DNA from: UBA6918 sp040754425
Lineage (GTDB): Bacteria; Pseudomonadota; Gammaproteobacteria; Burkholderiales; Thiobacillaceae
Direction of reading: 5' to 3'
Assembly: GCA_040754425.1 (NCBI GenBank)
Contig: JBFMCR010000007.1
Span: forward strand, 1-64,000
Length of the DNA: 64,000 bases
The position numbers were made by a program, and so were the translations under genes. Under the pieces are notes generated by a model. It did not search any database, was not told where the DNA came from, and saw nothing but the letters and a program-made list of their open reading frames with translations. This document shows positions 31,815-40,359 of the stretch, one piece after another (the stretch's first letter is position 1; each line of letters starts with the position of its first letter).

Positions 31815-33842
31815 ATGGTTTTCTCCTTCCCCGTTTCGGCGACGCTCAAGGCCAGGCTCGACAAACTGGGGCTATGCAGCGACGCCGATCTGGCGCTGCA
31901 TCTGCCGTTGCGCTGGGAGGACGAAACCCGCATCACCGCCATCCGTGACCTGGTTCACGGACAGACGGCGGTCGTGCAGGTCAGGGTGCTGGAGGCTGAA
32001 GTGTTGTACCGGCCGCGCCGCCAACTGGTGGCAACCGTGGCGGATGGCAGCGGCCAGTTGATTCTCCGCTTTCTGAATTTCTATCCCAGCCAGGTACAGT
32101 CACTCAAACCGGGGCGGCTTTTCCGCATCGTCGGGGAGGTGCGCGGCGGGTTTTTCGGCCTGGAAATGGTGCATCCGCGCTGCCAACCGGTTCAGGCGGA
32201 CACGCCGCTGCCCGAGCGGCTGACGCCGGTCTATCCCACCACGGCAGGATTGCCGCAGGCCAGCCTGCGCAGGCTGGTCGACAAGGCACTCGAGCGTGTC
32301 GACCTGTCGGAAACGCTGCCTGCGGAGGTCTATGCCGGCACGGGCCTGCCCGCTTTCGCCGAGGCGGTGCGCCTGTTGCATTACCCCGGGCCTGACGTGC
32401 CGCTGGACGAACTGGAAAATCGCCGGCACCCTGCTTTCCGGCGCCTGGCCTTCGACGAGCTGCTGGCGCAGCAGTTTTCCCTGCGCCTTGCGCGCGAAGC
32501 GCGGGCGCAAAAGCATTCGGCGGCGCTAAAGCCCACGGGCCGGCTGACCGGGGCTTTGCGCGCAGCGCTGCCGTTCGAACTCACCGCCGCGCAGGAAAAC
32601 GCCTGGCGGGAAATCGGCAGGGACCTGAGCGGCACGCGTCCCATGCGCCGTTTGCTGCAGGGCGATGTCGGCAGCGGCAAAACCATCGTCGCCGCCCTGG
32701 CTTGCCTGCAGGCGGTGGAAAACGGCATGCAGGCTGCGGTGATGGCGCCTACCGAGATTCTGGCGGAACAGCATTACCGCAAGCTCAAGGCCTGGTTCGA
32801 ACCTCTGGGCGTCGAACTGGCCTGGCTGTCGTCTGCATTGAGCCCGGCACGGAAGAAACAGGCTTTGGCGCGCATTGCCGGCGGCGAGGCCAAACTTGCC
32901 GTCGGCACCCATGCGCTGTTCCAGAAAGGCGTGCATTTTCACAGCCTGGGCCTTGCCATCGTGGACGAGCAGCACCGCTTCGGCGTGAAACAGCGCCTGG
33001 CCTTGAGCGAAAAGGGCGCCGAGCCGCACCAGTTGATGCTTTCGGCCACGCCGATACCGCGTACCCTCGCCATGAGCTATTTCGCCGACCTCGATGTGTC
33101 GACCATCGACGAACTGCCGCCCGGCCGCAGTCCGGTGACCACCAAGCTGGTGGCCGATACGCGGCGTGACGAAGTCCTGCGGCGCGTGCGTGCGGTGTGC
33201 CGCGAGGGCGGGCAGGTTTACTGGGTGTGCCCGCTGATCGAGGAATCGGAGAAGGTCGATCTGCAAACGGCGATGGACACGCATGCGATGCTGCAGGCGC
33301 AACTGCCGGAACTGACTGTCGGCCTGGTGCATGGGCGCATGAAGGCCGCGGAAAAACAGGCGGTCATGTCGGCCTTCCAGTCCGGCCAAGTCCAGTTGCT
33401 GGTTTCCACCACCGTGATCGAAGTGGGAGTGGACGTGCCCAATGCCTCGCTCATGATCATCGAGCATGCCGAGCGTTTCGGCCTGTCACAGCTGCATCAG
33501 TTGCGCGGACGGGTGGGGCGCGGCGCGCGCGAATCGGTGTGCATTCTGTTTTTCCAGAATCCGCTGTCCGAGGAGGCGCGCAATCGCCTGAAAGTGATTT
33601 ACGAATCCTCGGATGGTTTCGAAATCGCGCGCCGGGATCTGCTGCTGCGCGGCCCCGGTGAACTGCTGGGCGCGCGCCAAAGCGGGGTGCCCATGCTGCG
33701 TTTCGCCAACCCCGAACGCGACCGCGATCTGCTGGAATTGGCGGCGCGCCTGGGGCCGCAACTGCTCGAACGCCATCCTCATGCAGTCGAGTCGCATCTT
33801 GCGCGCTGGCTGGGCCCCAGGGCGAAGCTGGCGGCGGGCTAG
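31815..33842 (+). CDS. recG: ATP-dependent DNA helicase RecG
   Basis: 675 residues. Remodels stalled replication forks. N-terminal OB-fold wedge domain (about 1-200), helicase motif I GDVGSGKT near residue 284, DEQHRFG motif II near 384, SATPIPRT motif III, and the C-terminal RGRVGRG motif VI near 567. Slightly shorter at the N-terminus than E. coli RecG (693). It follows ridA by 29 bases and converges on pagL. Confidence 0.95.
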   Translation: MVFSFPVSATLKARLDKLGLCSDADLALHLPLRWEDETRITAIRDLVHGQTAVVQVRVLEAEVLYRPRRQLVATVADGSGQLILRFLNFYPSQVQSLKPGRLFRIVGEVRGGFFGLEMVHPRCQPVQADTPLPERLTPVYPTTAGLPQASLRRLVDKALERVDLSETLPAEVYAGTGLPAFAEAVRLLHYPGPDVPLDELENRRHPAFRRLAFDELLAQQFSLRLAREARAQKHSAALKPTGRLTGALRAALPFELTAAQENAWREIGRDLSGTRPMRRLLQGDVGSGKTIVAALACLQAVENGMQAAVMAPTEILAEQHYRKLKAWFEPLGVELAWLSSALSPARKKQALARIAGGEAKLAVGTHALFQKGVHFHSLGLAIVDEQHRFGVKQRLALSEKGAEPHQLMLSATPIPRTLAMSYFADLDVSTIDELPPGRSPVTTKLVADTRRDEVLRRVRAVCREGGQVYWVCPLIEESEKVDLQTAMDTHAMLQAQLPELTVGLVHGRMKAAEKQAVMSAFQSGQVQLLVSTTVIEVGVDVPNASLMIIEHAERFGLSQLHQLRGRVGRGARESVCILFFQNPLSEEARNRLKVIYESSDGFEIARRDLLLRGPGELLGARQSGVPMLRFANPERDRDLLELAARLGPQLLERHPHAVESHLARWLGPRAKLAAG

Positions 33843-33905
33843 CCCGCCGGACTTGCGCCGCCTCGGCGATCCGCGATCTTTTCGGCGCCAGGGCGGAATC
33901 AGGGC

Positions 33906-34409
33906 TCAAAACCGGTAACCGAGCTCGAGAGATTGCATGTTGAGCCCCGGGTTTTCATCGTACAGATCGGCATTGGAGATATGCTGGATGCGGTAGGCCA
34001 GGCTCGCGCGCGGCCCGAGATCGAAGCGCAGGCCAAGGTGCGAATCGAACTGCCATCTGCCGCCCAGATCGACCTGCCCGAAGCGGCGATCGCCAAGATA
34101 GGTGGGACGCAAGCCGACCTCAACCCGCCATGCCGCGCCCTCCGGCCGCAGGCTGACGGTGGGGCCGACGGCGATGCGCCAGATGGCATCGTCATCGCTC
34201 TCCAGGGCCCCGATCGCGCCCTCCAGTCGCAGTTGCAGCCAAGTCCTGGGCTGCCAGAGGGTGCCGCTGCGCAGGCGCAGTTCGAGCGCGTTGGCGTCCT
34301 TGTCCTCCCCAAACAGGTTCGTTCCGGCAGATAATCCGGCATCGAGCGCGTATACGGAGGGGACGCAAAGGATAATCCCCACAAAGGCAAGCCACGGGCG
34401 CATGATCAT
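33906..34409 (-). CDS. pagL: Lipid A 3-O-deacylase, PagL family
   Basis: 167 residues. Signal peptide (FVGIILCVPSVYA), then an eight-stranded beta-barrel pattern. The catalytic His-x-Ser is in AYRIQHISNADL near residue 141 and a downstream Glu is in DENPG, matching PagL. It removes the 3-O acyl chain of lipid A in the outer membrane. The ATG at 34409 has AAGGA upstream, and a TATAAT box lies at 34444-34449 on the minus strand. Longer frames to 34574 lack the signal peptide at their start. Confidence 0.85.
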   Translation of the reverse strand: MIMRPWLAFVGIILCVPSVYALDAGLSAGTNLFGEDKDANALELRLRSGTLWQPRTWLQLRLEGAIGALESDDDAIWRIAVGPTVSLRPEGAAWRVEVGLRPTYLGDRRFGQVDLGGRWQFDSHLGLRFDLGPRASLAYRIQHISNADLYDENPGLNMQSLELGYRF

Positions 34410-34769
34410 GATTGATGTCCTTAAGTAATCGACTGGAATACGGATTATAAAAAAACCCGATCCTGACAGGGAATTGATGCCCCATGCGCGCGGTGCACCA
34501 TTCCATCCACGCCATAAGCGTCCCGCTCGATGGCCAGCTCCATGCAGGTTTGCTCGGCCTCCCCCAAGGCCCATCGGCTTGGTGCTGTTTGCCTTCTCAA
34601 TTGCCCATTACGCCTGCGTTGTGCGCCGCTTCAACAGGGTTTCGAATACTCCGGCTGGTTTTGGCGGGCAGCTTTTTTTCATGCCGGACCCTTCAGGAAT
34701 GGTACCCGCGGCCGTTTTTATGCCATTGCCCGTTTTTTTGGCTGATAAACAATCATAGCGGAGATGGTC
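34410..34769. other. Gene-free divergent region between pagL and the PhnD-like gene
   Basis: 360 bases with no gene I can support. On the minus strand TATAAT (34444-34449) could be the pagL -10 box; no good -35 is visible. The plus-strand half has T-rich stretches (34674-34680, 34734-34740) and AATGG/CCATT inverted bases around 34700-34727, but no terminator or riboswitch I recognise. Confidence 0.5.
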
Positions 34770-35603
34770 ATGTACAAAATTTCTCATGTTGCCGGGATTG
34801 TCCTGTTGCTGGTTTCGGGCTTGATCACCCAGGCCGCCATGGCGGCAGGCGAACTGGTGCTGGGCGTGCAGGATTACGGCAAGAGCCCGCGCATGATGGC
34901 GCTGGAATTTCGTGACATGTCCAGATACCTCAGCGCGAAAATGGGCCAGCCCGTGGTGGTGGAGCCGGTGCAGAGTTATCAGCGTTATATGGAACGCGCC
35001 AGACAAAAACGCTATGACTTCATGTACGGCCCGCCTACCATGGTGATGGAGGCTAACGCCCTGGCAGGCTACGAGCCGGTGGCGAAAGTTCCCGGACTGT
35101 TGTCGGCCGCCTTCATGAGCCTGGCGGACGGACCGATTGCCTTTCCCGAAGACATGAAGGGCAAGCGCATCGGCATGCCGGAAGAAAACTCCATGATGAC
35201 CATGCTTGCCTTCGCCAAGCTGCGCGAAATGAAAGTTGACCCGCGCAAGTATTTTTCCAATGTCATGGTGTTCAACGACGCCAACGACGTCATCAGCGCG
35301 CTGAAACTGCGCATGATCGACGTCGGCGTGGCCAATTCCGGGTTGTACAACGTCTGGAGTGCGCAGGGCCACAACCTCAACCTGGTGCTGCAGTCCTCGG
35401 GAGCGCCGCACCTGACCTTCGCCGTGCGCGGCGACCTGCCCGCAGAAACCAAAAAACGGCTCAAGGACGCGCTGCTGAATGCGCACAAGGATGCCGGCAT
35501 GGCCAATGGCTATTTCAAGCGTACCGGCTTTCCCAATTTCGAGGCCGCCAGTCTGGCGGATTACGAAGGCGTGAAAAAGCTCCTGGCAGACAGCAAGAAA
35601 TAA
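34770..35603 (+). CDS. PhnD-like phosphate/phosphonate (or related oxyanion) substrate-binding protein
   Basis: 277 residues with signal peptide (IVLLLVSGLITQAAMA). PhnD/TauT-type periplasmic binding fold: ELVLGVQDYGKSPRMM at the mature start, FMYGPPTMVMEANAL near 77, and GKRIGMPEENSMM near 130 in the usual position of the ligand loop. ATG 34770 has GGAG six bases upstream. No permease or ATPase genes (phnC, phnE) are nearby, so it may serve a distant transporter or act as a sensor input. The ligand is not predictable. Confidence 0.8.
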   Translation: MYKISHVAGIVLLLVSGLITQAAMAAGELVLGVQDYGKSPRMMALEFRDMSRYLSAKMGQPVVVEPVQSYQRYMERARQKRYDFMYGPPTMVMEANALAGYEPVAKVPGLLSAAFMSLADGPIAFPEDMKGKRIGMPEENSMMTMLAFAKLREMKVDPRKYFSNVMVFNDANDVISALKLRMIDVGVANSGLYNVWSAQGHNLNLVLQSSGAPHLTFAVRGDLPAETKKRLKDALLNAHKDAGMANGYFKRTGFPNFEAASLADYEGVKKLLADSKK

Positions 35604-35654
35604 GCCCCGGACAAGGCGCGTCGACGGGTGCGTCCGGCAGTCGTTTCCGGGATA

Positions 35655-36245
35655 ATGCGGTTTTGTTTTTCCGGAAAAGCCGCATTGCGTTTCAAAGCAG
35701 AAGCCGCCGCGCAGGGCTGGCTTGACCACCCGTTCGCCGTTCCCCGCGAGTACCGCACCTGGCTGGCCCGCCAAGGTTCCCTGACGCGCAGGTTGCGGCA
35801 GTGTTGCCGGGGGTTTTCCGTGCGCCTTAGCCGGCTCGGTTTCATGCGACCGAACCGCGATGAAGGCATGCCCCTGCACCTGCAGCCCCATGAACTGGCT
35901 TATGTGCGCGAAGTGCTGCTGACATGCAACGGCCGGCCGGTAGTATTTGCACACAGCGTGGCGGGTGCGGCTGCGCTGCGCGGCCCCTGGGCCGGCCTCA
36001 CACGGCTGGGCTGCCGCCCTTTGGGCGAGGCGCTGTTCAGCAATCCCCGCGTCGTGCGCGGTCGCCTGCAATACCGACGCGTCGATGCGCGCCACCCCTT
36101 GCTGTGGCAGGCGGTGCGCGCCGGAGTCGTGCCCCCGCGCGCGGTCTTGTGGGCGCGGCGTTCCCTGTTCTCCCTGCAAGGACATCCGCTCATGGTGACC
36201 GAGGTGTTTCTGCCGGCAATCCTGAGGGTGAAGGAGGCATGTTGA
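35655..36245 (+). CDS. ubiC: Chorismate--pyruvate lyase
   Basis: 196 residues. Produces 4-hydroxybenzoate for ubiquinone. Family features: WLARQGSLTRRL near residue 36, an Arg-Glu segment YVREVLLTCNG near 81, and a C-terminal VTEVFLPAI. A GTG at 35628 would add nine residues. It overlaps ubiA by seven bases; ubiCA pairing supports the call despite low family conservation. Confidence 0.87.
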   Translation: MRFCFSGKAALRFKAEAAAQGWLDHPFAVPREYRTWLARQGSLTRRLRQCCRGFSVRLSRLGFMRPNRDEGMPLHLQPHELAYVREVLLTCNGRPVVFAHSVAGAAALRGPWAGLTRLGCRPLGEALFSNPRVVRGRLQYRRVDARHPLLWQAVRAGVVPPRAVLWARRSLFSLQGHPLMVTEVFLPAILRVKEAC

Positions 36246-37093
36246 GCCATCCTTATCTTCGCCTGCTGCGCCTGGACAAGCCCATCGGCATTCTGTTGCT
36301 GCTGTGGCCGACCTTGTGGGGCTTGTGGTTCGCGGCCGGCGGGCCGCCGCCGTTGCACATTCTGGGGATATTCGTCCTTGGCGTGGTGCTGATGCGCTCG
36401 GCCGGCTGTGCCGTGAACGACTTTGCCGACCGCAATTTCGATGCCCATGTCGAGCGCACCCGCCTGCGTCCGCTCGCTGCCGGCGAAGTCAGCCAGCGTG
36501 AAGCCCTGCTGCTGGCGGCGGGGCTTGCGCTGCTGGCTTTCCTGCTGATTCTTCCGCTTGGCCGGCTGGTGATCCTGCTGTCCTTCCCCGCGTTGTTCCT
36601 GGCCGCGAGCTATCCGTTTACCAAGCGCTTCTTTGCCATCCCGCAGGCCTATCTCGGTATTGCCTTCGGTTTCGGCATCCCCATGGCTTATGCCGCCGCG
36701 CGCGGCGAGGTGCCGCAGGAAGCCTGGCTGCTCTTGCTGGCGAACGTGTTCTGGTCGGTGGCTTACGACACCGAATATGCCATGGTGGATCGGCCTGACG
36801 ACATCAAGATCGGCATTCGTACCTCGGCGATCACCTTCGGCCGCTTCGACATCACCGCCATTGCCCTGTGTTACGCGATGACCTTGGGCCTGCTGGAGCA
36901 TGTCGGCAAGCAGGCCGGACTGGGTTGGGTGTTTCGCGCCGGCCTGCTGGCTGCCGCCGTCATCGCGGCCTACCACCTGTGGCTGATCCGCAAGCGCGAG
37001 CGTGCCGCCTGCTTCAAGGCTTTCCTGCACAACACCTGGTTTGGTTTTGCCGTGTTCGCCGGCCTGGCTGTCGACATGTTCGCCGGCCGTTAG
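36239..37093 (+). CDS. ubiA: 4-hydroxybenzoate polyprenyltransferase
   Basis: 284 residues, eight to nine transmembrane helices. Prenylates 4-hydroxybenzoate in the inner membrane. Both Asp-rich motifs are present: NDFADRNFDAHVERTR near residue 60 and YDTEYAMVDRPDDIKIG near 178. Strong AAGGAGG site precedes the ATG inside the end of ubiC. Confidence 0.95.
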   Translation: MLSHPYLRLLRLDKPIGILLLLWPTLWGLWFAAGGPPPLHILGIFVLGVVLMRSAGCAVNDFADRNFDAHVERTRLRPLAAGEVSQREALLLAAGLALLAFLLILPLGRLVILLSFPALFLAASYPFTKRFFAIPQAYLGIAFGFGIPMAYAAARGEVPQEAWLLLLANVFWSVAYDTEYAMVDRPDDIKIGIRTSAITFGRFDITAIALCYAMTLGLLEHVGKQAGLGWVFRAGLLAAAVIAAYHLWLIRKRERAACFKAFLHNTWFGFAVFAGLAVDMFAGR

Positions 37094-37122
37094 CCCGGTG
37101 AATTATCCGGGACGGTCCGGCG

Positions 37123-37785
37123 CTATTTCCTGCAGGCTACCCGCGTCAGCGTGGTCGCAGGCAGGTTGGCACGGATGGCATCGAGGTCGCGCAGCGTGGC
37201 GGCGTCTTCGCTTCTGATCAGATAGAAGTAAGTCGTTCCCTCCTTGGGCTTGGTTTCCAGACGCAAGCCGGAAACCCCTTTGCCCTCGAGTTCGCGCAGG
37301 TAACGGCGGGCGGCATCCTCGGTGGAGTATAGGCCGAAGGAAATCCCGTTTTTCCAGGCCCCGTCCTTGATGATGAAGGCGTCCTTCACCTTGAGGGCTG
37401 CGATTTCCTTGAGCTTTACCTGTGCGGCTGCGGCGGTCGGCAGCGGCGGGAAAATCACCCAGTACATCCGCTCGACCGGCAGTTCCTCGGCTGACAGCAC
37501 GCGCTGCGCAGCCAGGGTTTTGATGGCCTCGCGCGCACGCTGGAGATCGGCTTCGCCAAGGCCGCGCCATTCCACGCAAACGGGTTCGTCCGTCGCCGGC
37601 GCCTGCGCGGGTGGCACAGCCGCGGGGGGCTGGCCGTTGGCAAGGCGTGCCGACAGCAGGACGATCTTGTCGGCATTGATCGGCGAGTAGGCATCGGCCT
37701 GGGCGCTGAACCAGCTCTGGAACCAGTAGAAATAAGCGCCCACCATCAGGTTCAGCAGCAGCAGCGCGCCTGCGATCCACTTCAT
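37123..37785 (-). CDS. SPOR-domain membrane protein
   Basis: 220 residues: a single N-terminal transmembrane segment (IAGALLLLNLMVGAYFYWF), a Pro/Ala-rich linker (about 45-65), and C-terminal SPOR-like repeats (GISFGLYSTEDAARRYL near 145). SPOR domains bind denuded peptidoglycan at division sites. The ATG overlaps the coaX stop (ATGA), so it is coupled to birA-coaX; this order recurs in betaproteobacteria. Confidence 0.8.
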   Translation of the reverse strand: MKWIAGALLLLNLMVGAYFYWFQSWFSAQADAYSPINADKIVLLSARLANGQPPAAVPPAQAPATDEPVCVEWRGLGEADLQRAREAIKTLAAQRVLSAEELPVERMYWVIFPPLPTAAAAQVKLKEIAALKVKDAFIIKDGAWKNGISFGLYSTEDAARRYLRELEGKGVSGLRLETKPKEGTTYFYLIRSEDAATLRDLDAIRANLPATTLTRVACRK

Positions 37786-38525
37786 TTCGGGGCTTTCCCT
37801 CGATACATGATCAACAAACCTTCCAAAACCAGTTTGGGCGCGATGATAACGCCAAAAGACAATTGTCCCGCCAGCCATTCTGCGTCGCCGCCGGTGAGGA
37901 TACAGGCCGGCTTGTTTGCGCTGACTGCGGCAAGGCGACGGTAGCCCGACTGCACCGAGCCTGTCAGGGCGGCAGCGATGCCGCTGGCCACGGCATCGGC
38001 AGTGTTGCGCGGAAAGTCGACGGCGTGCCCTGCAGAATTTTCCAGCGCATGGGCGCCGCCGGCGAGGCTTTCCTGCATCAGCCGCCTGCCCGGCAGGATG
38101 AGGCCGCCCAGGAACTCGTCGTTTTCACTGAGCGCATCGACGGTGACGGCAGTGCCGGCGGAGACTACCAGGCATGCGCCATGCACTCTGGCCCGTGCGC
38201 CGATGAGTGCTGCCCAGCGATCGCTGCCCAGTCGTTGCGGCGGCTGGTAAAGATTGCGCACGCCGCCGTCTTCCGGACCGGCCTGCATCCAGTGCAGCGC
38301 AACCCCGCGCGCTTGCCAGTAGGCCGAAAAGGGCTGTGCGCGCCGATTTCCGGCGACATTGGAGGCCACGGCGATTGACGGCGCCGGGAAGCGGTCCCAT
38401 TCGTCGAACAAATGGCCGGATTCGGCATGTGTGGAGGCGCCCTCGGCAAGCCACTGCGCACCTTCCGCCAGGGCCCATTTGACGCGGCTGTTGCCGATGT
38501 CGAGCAGCAGGACGGTGTTGCTCAT
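37782..38525 (-). CDS. coaX: Type III pantothenate kinase
   Basis: 247 residues of the ASKHA fold: phosphate-binding DIGNSRVKWAL at residues 9-19, GSDRWAALIGA near 98 and VSAGTAVTVDAL near 120. First step of coenzyme A synthesis; no feedback inhibition by CoA in this class. Four-base overlap with birA upstream and the SPOR gene downstream. Confidence 0.94.
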   Translation of the reverse strand: MSNTVLLLDIGNSRVKWALAEGAQWLAEGASTHAESGHLFDEWDRFPAPSIAVASNVAGNRRAQPFSAYWQARGVALHWMQAGPEDGGVRNLYQPPQRLGSDRWAALIGARARVHGACLVVSAGTAVTVDALSENDEFLGGLILPGRRLMQESLAGGAHALENSAGHAVDFPRNTADAVASGIAAALTGSVQSGYRRLAAVSANKPACILTGGDAEWLAGQLSFGVIIAPKLVLEGLLIMYRGKAPK

Positions 38526-39514
38526 TTTGCTGCAACCGGGCGCAGGCTGACCTCGCCTGCGCCGAACTTGCGCATTTCGCCGCCACCCAGGGTCAGCAGC
38601 AGGTTGCCGGCTTCGTCCAGCCCGCTGGCGGTACCGGTATGGCGTTGTCCGTCAGGTGTGCGCAAGGATACGGCGCGGCCTTCATGGGCGTGCCAGCGGG
38701 GCCATTCGTCCAGAATGGAACGCATGCCTTCGCGTTCGAAGGTCTCCATGCCATGCGCCAGCTCGGACAGGATGGCATGCATGAGTTCGGTACGGCTGAC
38801 GGTGACGCCCATCTCGGCCAGGTCGACGACGGCCTGATCGATTTCCTGGCGCTGAAGCGGCGGCAGGCGCTCGTTGATGCCGATGCCGATGACGGCGAAG
38901 GAAGGGCCGGACAGTTCGCCCTGGACTTCGACCAGGATGCCTGCAAGTTTGCGATAGCCGGCCAGTACATCGTTGGGCCATTTCAGCTTGACGGGCAGGG
39001 GGCAATGCACCGCCAGCACGCGTGCAAGCGCCAGCCCGACTGCGATGCTCAGGCCGGACAACCGGTCCATGCCGCATTCGAAGCGCCACAGCACGGAGAA
39101 TGTGAGGCCGCCGCCCAGCGGCGACTGCCAGCGGCGGCCGCGGCGGCCGCGTCCGGCAAGCTGGAAGTCGGCATACAGCACGCTGCGGTGCGGGGCCCCG
39201 GCCAGTGCTTCCTGGGTGAGCAGGGTGTTGGTCGACGTCGTGTGCTCGACGGTTTTCAGGATGTAGCCATGGCTTGCCAGCCTGTCCTTTAGCACCGGTG
39301 CATCCAGCCAGGAAAGAGGCTGCGCCAGACGATAGCCTTTGCCGCGCACGGCATGGACCGCCACGCCGTGTTGTCCGGCTGCCTGCAACAGGTTGAAAAC
39401 GGTGGCGCGTGATACTCCAAAATGCCCGGCCAGATCCTGGCCGGAATGGAAGCGGCCGTCCGACATGCGCTTGAGCAGGGGAATCAACAGGGGCGGGAAG
39501 ACATGCCTGGGCAT
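38522..39514 (-). CDS. birA: Biotin--[acetyl-CoA-carboxylase] ligase / biotin repressor
   Basis: 330 residues. N-terminal winged helix (HSGQDLAGHFGVSRATVF near residue 22), then the ligase core with GRGRRGRRW near 122 (biotin-adenylate loop) and KWPNDV near 178, and a C-terminal SH3-like domain. The HTH suggests it also acts as a transcription repressor of biotin genes, none of which lie in this window. Confidence 0.94.
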   Translation of the reverse strand: MPRHVFPPLLIPLLKRMSDGRFHSGQDLAGHFGVSRATVFNLLQAAGQHGVAVHAVRGKGYRLAQPLSWLDAPVLKDRLASHGYILKTVEHTTSTNTLLTQEALAGAPHRSVLYADFQLAGRGRRGRRWQSPLGGGLTFSVLWRFECGMDRLSGLSIAVGLALARVLAVHCPLPVKLKWPNDVLAGYRKLAGILVEVQGELSGPSFAVIGIGINERLPPLQRQEIDQAVVDLAEMGVTVSRTELMHAILSELAHGMETFEREGMRSILDEWPRWHAHEGRAVSLRTPDGQRHTGTASGLDEAGNLLLTLGGGEMRKFGAGEVSLRPVAAK

Positions 39515-39717
39515 GGCGGAATACTAGCATGCCTGCGCAGCTGTTTCGGAGGGAGCCAGTTCGGCTAACGGACATGATGGCGATTGCGTCAACCCGAATC
39601 ATGAACGCAGCGCACCGCCTTGTCCGTTCCCTTGTATGTTACCGAGGGAGAGGGGGACGAGGAAACGCCACGCGTCGTTTCACGTTAGACTGGCCTGTAT
39701 TTTGATGCGGAGATCCC

Positions 39718-40359
39718 ATGCTCGATTATCTGGAACACGGCGGCAGCGGAGATTGCCGGGCCCTCATGGTCTGGCTGCACGGCCTGGGTGCGGACGGCCA
39801 TGACCTCGAACCGGTGGCCGACATGCTGGGACTGAGCGGGGTACGCCATGTGTTTCCGCATGCGCCGATGCGGCCTGTGACGATCAACGGCGGCATGTCC
39901 ATGCGTGCCTGGTTCGACATCGCTGCACCTGACTTGCGCGTGCAGGAAGACAGTACGGGAATGCTGGCGTCCGCCGGCCGGGTGGCGGAACTGGTGCGCG
40001 CCTTGCGCAGGGATGCTGCGATGCCGGTGGTGCTGGGCGGTTTCTCCCAGGGGGCGGTGATCAGCCTGGTCGCCGCAGCCTGCGGCGTCCCCGGCCTTGC
40101 CGGCCTCGTGGCCATGTCAGGCTATGTGCCGCGGTTTCTGCAGCCCGCGCTGCCCGGCTTGCGCGGCAAAAGCGTGATGATGGCGCACGGCGAGCAGGAT
40201 GAGGTGATTCCCTTCGCACTTGGCAAGGCAGGCTGCGAGACGCTGGTGCAGGCCGGCCTTGCGGTCGATTGGCATGCATACACGATGCCGCACACCATCT
40301 GCCGAGAGGAAGTCGCCGACTTGGCCGCCTGGCTGAAGCGCCTGCTGGCTGCGGGTTAA
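39718..40359 (+). CDS. Carboxylesterase (phospholipase/carboxylesterase family alpha/beta hydrolase)
   Basis: 213 residues, cytoplasmic. LHGLGADGHDLEP near residue 20 gives the oxyanion hole; nucleophile Ser in GGFSQGAVIS near 109; Asp in GEQDEVIP near 161; His in TMPHTI near 191. This is the YpfH/EstB type with small-ester activity; natural substrate unknown. GGAG lies seven bases before the ATG. Overlaps the convergent gene by four bases. Confidence 0.9.
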   Translation: MLDYLEHGGSGDCRALMVWLHGLGADGHDLEPVADMLGLSGVRHVFPHAPMRPVTINGGMSMRAWFDIAAPDLRVQEDSTGMLASAGRVAELVRALRRDAAMPVVLGGFSQGAVISLVAAACGVPGLAGLVAMSGYVPRFLQPALPGLRGKSVMMAHGEQDEVIPFALGKAGCETLVQAGLAVDWHAYTMPHTICREEVADLAAWLKRLLAAG

